This document shows positions 5,827 through 8,333 of a DNA stretch of 8,333 nt, piece by piece. Origin of the DNA: Thermodesulfovibrionia bacterium. GTDB taxonomy: Bacteria; Nitrospirota; Thermodesulfovibrionia; UBA6902. Position 1 is the first letter of the stretch; each line of letters opens with the position of its first letter. The stretch covers positions 1 through 8,333 of the forward strand of contig CAMYJJ010000133.1 of NCBI GenBank assembly GCA_947258735.1. The letters run 5' to 3'. Below the pieces are notes generated by a model. The model was given only the letters and a program-made list of their open reading frames with translations. It ran no database searches and had not been told where the DNA came from. Made by a program: the position numbers and the translations under genes.

Positions 5827-7551
5827 ATGTTCCATCGAATTATCATAATTTTCATGCTTATAAGTCTTCTCTACCTTACTTGCGGGGCAACGCCAATCCT
5901 TGCTACCGCTCCTGATTTGTCGAATGTTGCTCCTGATGTGCAGCATTCAATCAAGAGAAGACTCATGCACATGATCAATTTTGGCAAGAAAATTGTCATC
6001 AACAATGAACCGCTTCATGCCCCTCTTAACCTGAAGAAGTTTTATGAAAAGAGAAGCTTTCATCCTGTGTGGGTGGGAGACAAACAGGATTTCTATCAGT
6101 CCCGCACACTGATTACCGGAATTGAACAGGCCGATGCAGAAGGGCTGAACCCTGCCTTTTATCATCTGGAAACAATCAGGGACCTTTCTCACAGGCTTGA
6201 GAAAGCGCTGGATCTTCAACTGCCGCATTCCGTTGAGCAGCTGGTTGACCTGGATCTGGTTCTTACAGATGCCTTTCTGCTTCTGGGCTGTCACTTTTCT
6301 GCGGGATGTGTCAACCCGGTAACCATCACGGCCGAGTGGCATGCAAACCGGGGACCTCTCGACATGTCTGTTGTGCTTGGTACAGCAATAAAAAACCGGA
6401 ATGTGGAGGAGACATTAAGCGGACTTTTGCCAAAAACAGATTTTTACTCTGGTTTGCGTAATGCGCTGGTCAACTATCGGAGCATTAAAAAGCGGGGAGG
6501 CTGGCACCGTGTCCCGAACGGCAGTGTCCTGCGGAAGGGCAGCCGGGGGAGCCGGGTTGCATCATTGAAGAAGCGGCTTCACATAACCGGGGATGTGAAA
6601 CAGTATAAAAAAGAAAAGGCATCCATCATTGATGATTCCTTGCATCAGGCGATATTAAAATTTCAGAAACGTCATGGCCTCGATTCGGACGGACTTGTTG
6701 GCAGTGAGACACTGCAGGCCCTCAATACCTCAGTAGAAGAACGGATCCGTCAGATGGAGATTAATATGGAGCGACTGAGATGGAGCATTGCCAAGCTGGA
6801 AGGCAGACAGATTATAGTCAACATCGCTGACTTCAGCCTCAACCTCTATGAGCAGGGAAACAAGGTGATGTCCATGAAAGTGGTTGTCGGGGATCGGGCA
6901 TGGGACACTCCCGTGTTTATGGAGAAAATGACATATCTCATTATTAATCCTGCATGGAATGTCCCGGATACAATTGCACGGAAGGAGACGATCCACAAAA
7001 TCAAGGCAGATCCAGAGTATATCAGTGCGCATAATTTTTCTGTGCTGAGAGGATGGGGGAAACATGAAAAACAGTTTGACCCCGAAGATATAGACTGGGA
7101 TGAGTATTCTGAAGAGCTGCTGCCTTACCGCTTCCGCCAGGAACCGGGCCCCCTGAATCCGCTTGGCCGGATCAAGTTCATGTTTCCAAACCGATTCAGT
7201 GTATATCTGCATGACACCCCCGCCAGGCATCTGTTTAACTCCAATTCCAGACCATTCAGTCATGGTTGTATCCGTGTGGAGAGGCCTATTGATCTGGCAG
7301 AGTACCTGCTTATGGGCAGTGAAGAATGGCCCAGGGAAAATATTATCCAGGCCATTGAAAGCAAAGAGAGGCAGGAGATATCTTTGCCTGAATCCATTAA
7401 TGTCCTGGTACTGTACCTGACATCCTGGGTGGATGACGAAGGGATGCTGCATTTTCGCCCGGATATTTATGGACGCGATGCCCGGCTTCTGGAAACCATG
7501 CAAAAAGGACCTCCGGCATCATATGAGGAAAGTGCTTTGCTTGTGCCGTGA
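5827..7551 (+). CDS. L,D-transpeptidase of the LdtD/YcbB type
   Basis: This periplasmic enzyme is predicted to form 3-3 cross-links between mDAP residues of peptidoglycan. The 574-aa protein has a Sec signal or anchor (residues 4-26, hydrophobic IIIIFMLISLLYL; the Cys19 context is not a lipobox). An N-terminal Ldt scaffold domain follows, with LKKFYEKRSFHPVWV around 69-83. A peptidoglycan-binding domain (about 236-300, RKGSRGSRVASLKKRL to GLDSDGLVGSETLQALN) comes next, then a YkuD catalytic domain (about 328-510). The catalytic set is visible: VYLHDTP with His462 and SHGCIRVERP with His479 and Cys481. Length and order match YcbB rather than the small ErfK/YbiS types. Start: the only in-frame ATG after TGA at 5779-5781; no Shine-Dalgarno is evident. 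It appears monocistronic and converges on dnaJ. Enzymes of this class can bypass beta-lactam-inhibited transpeptidases. Confidence 0.93.
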   Translation: MFHRIIIIFMLISLLYLTCGATPILATAPDLSNVAPDVQHSIKRRLMHMINFGKKIVINNEPLHAPLNLKKFYEKRSFHPVWVGDKQDFYQSRTLITGIEQADAEGLNPAFYHLETIRDLSHRLEKALDLQLPHSVEQLVDLDLVLTDAFLLLGCHFSAGCVNPVTITAEWHANRGPLDMSVVLGTAIKNRNVEETLSGLLPKTDFYSGLRNALVNYRSIKKRGGWHRVPNGSVLRKGSRGSRVASLKKRLHITGDVKQYKKEKASIIDDSLHQAILKFQKRHGLDSDGLVGSETLQALNTSVEERIRQMEINMERLRWSIAKLEGRQIIVNIADFSLNLYEQGNKVMSMKVVVGDRAWDTPVFMEKMTYLIINPAWNVPDTIARKETIHKIKADPEYISAHNFSVLRGWGKHEKQFDPEDIDWDEYSEELLPYRFRQEPGPLNPLGRIKFMFPNRFSVYLHDTPARHLFNSNSRPFSHGCIRVERPIDLAEYLLMGSEEWPRENIIQAIESKERQEISLPESINVLVLYLTSWVDDEGMLHFRPDIYGRDARLLETMQKGPPASYEESALLVP

Positions 7552-7591
7552 ATCTTACTGCACTGCAATAACCCGCGGGCATTGAATCGCA

Positions 7592-7621
7592 ATAAAAAAA
7601 GGGCAGCTTTCTTGGCTGCCC
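7592..7621 (-). terminator. Rho-independent terminator of dnaJ
   Basis: GGGCAGC (7601-7607) and GCTGCCC (7615-7621) form a 7-bp GC-rich stem with a 7-base loop. On the minus strand the stem is followed by seven T residues (the A run at 7594-7600), 46 bases after the dnaJ stop. On the plus strand it is followed only by TGGTCTTGT, so it would stop the L,D-transpeptidase transcript less efficiently. Confidence 0.8.
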
Positions 7622-7666
7622 TGGTCTTGTACTGATGCATAATCAATGTCTGGAGGCAACTGTTAC

Positions 7667-8333
7667 TTACTTTGCTTTTTTATGATGATCATGGAACATG
7701 TCTTTTATTTTGTCCATAAATCCTTTAGAGATATCATCACCGCTTATTTCTGCAAACTCCCTGAGCAGTTCCTTTTGCCGGGGTGTCATTTTTTTAGGAA
7801 CATCAATAAAGACATTTACATACTGGTCGCCTCTTCCGTACCCTCCCAGTTTTGGAATACCTTTGCCCCGGAGGTGGAAGACTTTACCTGAGGGGGTGCC
7901 GGCCGGCACTTTAATATGAGAACTGCCCTCCATTGTCGGAACCTCTATTTCTCCTCCAAATGATGCCTGCACAAAAGATATGGGCACCTCGCAGAGCAGG
8001 TCATTCTCTTTTCTTCTAAAAAATGGATGGGGTTTTACACTCAGCACAACATACAGGTCACCGTGAGGTCCCCCATGATGACCTGGATCTCCTTCCCCGC
8101 TCACCTTGAGCCGTATTCCGGTATCAACCCCTGCAGGTATTTTAAGAGAGACAGTTTTTTCGGCCCGTACATTTCCCTGACCTTTACATGCAGGACAGGG
8201 ATCGGAAATGACTTTTCCTGCGCCGCCGCAGGCCCCGCAGGTCCGGGCTATGGTAAAGAATCCCTGCTGAAGTTTTGTCTGTCCGGTCCCCTGGCATGTA
8301 CGGCATACCTCCGGTTCCGTACCTTCCCTTGCG
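7667..8333 (-). CDS. dnaJ: Chaperone protein DnaJ (C-terminal part; N-terminus outside window)
   Basis: DnaJ is the Hsp40 co-chaperone that delivers unfolded clients to DnaK and stimulates its ATPase. The frame is open to the right edge, so 221 residues of a protein usually near 370 are seen. The visible part begins inside the zinc-binding domain with CRTCQGTG, CGACGGAG and CPACKGQG, i.e. motifs 2 to 4 of the four CxxCxGxG repeats, with QGFFTIARTC between as in canonical DnaJ. The substrate-binding C-terminal beta domains follow: KIPAGVDTGIRLKVSGEGD, HGDLYVVLSVKPHPFFRR, FGGEIEVPTMEG and PSGKVFHLRGKGIPKLGG. An acidic/basic helical tail ends DMFHDHHKKAK. The J-domain, Gly/Phe region and first zinc motif are off-window. 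The GTG at 8102-8104 is internal, not the start. A strong terminator follows the stop. Confidence 0.96.
   Translation of the reverse strand, partial: AREGTEPEVCRTCQGTGQTKLQQGFFTIARTCGACGGAGKVISDPCPACKGQGNVRAEKTVSLKIPAGVDTGIRLKVSGEGDPGHHGGPHGDLYVVLSVKPHPFFRRKENDLLCEVPISFVQASFGGEIEVPTMEGSSHIKVPAGTPSGKVFHLRGKGIPKLGGYGRGDQYVNVFIDVPKKMTPRQKELLREFAEISGDDISKGFMDKIKDMFHDHHKKAK

Noticed and set aside
6730..7503. Long minus-strand open frame (257 codons)
   Set aside because: It lies wholly opposite the L,D-transpeptidase catalytic region, has no recognisable domain and no Shine-Dalgarno. The plus strand carries the SHGCIRV and HDTP motifs.
7572..7579. CCCGCGGG palindrome after the L,D-transpeptidase
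   Set aside because: An eight-base self-complementary sequence with no loop or T run; no function can be supported.

Overview
The window looks like chromosome from a Gram-negative bacterium of moderate GC content with AT-rich intergenic gaps. The pointers are a lipoprotein, several Sec-secreted envelope proteins, an LdtD/YcbB-type L,D-transpeptidase, RsmE and a DnaJ with a full-type zinc domain. From general resemblance I would guess a Nitrospirota- or Desulfobacterota-like lineage, but nothing here fixes the taxon.

Layout. Positions 3-557 (+) are the 3' end of a secreted multidomain protein. At about 569-1066 (+) lies a decayed class I methyltransferase: motif I and the C-terminal half are readable, but a TAA at 668-670 breaks the frame and the N-terminus is missing. 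Positions 1229-3172 (+) hold four small envelope or metal-related genes: a Met-rich secreted protein, a tandem DUF2845 protein, a lipoprotein and a stand-alone heavy-metal-associated (HMA) domain. They end at a good intrinsic terminator (3256-3292). An OFA-type major facilitator transporter follows (3456-4754, +), convergent with rsmE (4776-5561, -). After a 265-bp AT-rich gap comes a large L,D-transpeptidase (5827-7551, +), convergent with the 3' part of dnaJ (7667-8333, -). The dnaJ terminator sits between these last two genes.

How the genes fit together. RsmE (rRNA modification), DnaJ (chaperone) and the L,D-transpeptidase (cell wall) are housekeeping or envelope functions without an obvious shared pathway. 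The four small genes at 1229-3172 could be a loosely linked envelope/metal-handling group: methionine- and cysteine-bearing secreted proteins, a CxxC metal-binding domain, and two weak Fur-like sequences upstream. That link is inference.

I do not see a clear undescribed system. The best leads are an in-frame 45-nt palindromic repeat inside rsmE, the nonsense-interrupted methyltransferase, the internally duplicated DUF2845 gene, and the possible metal-related cluster. No RNA genes, CRISPR array or insertion sequence could be supported, and no stretch over 300 bases lacks a gene or pseudogene.
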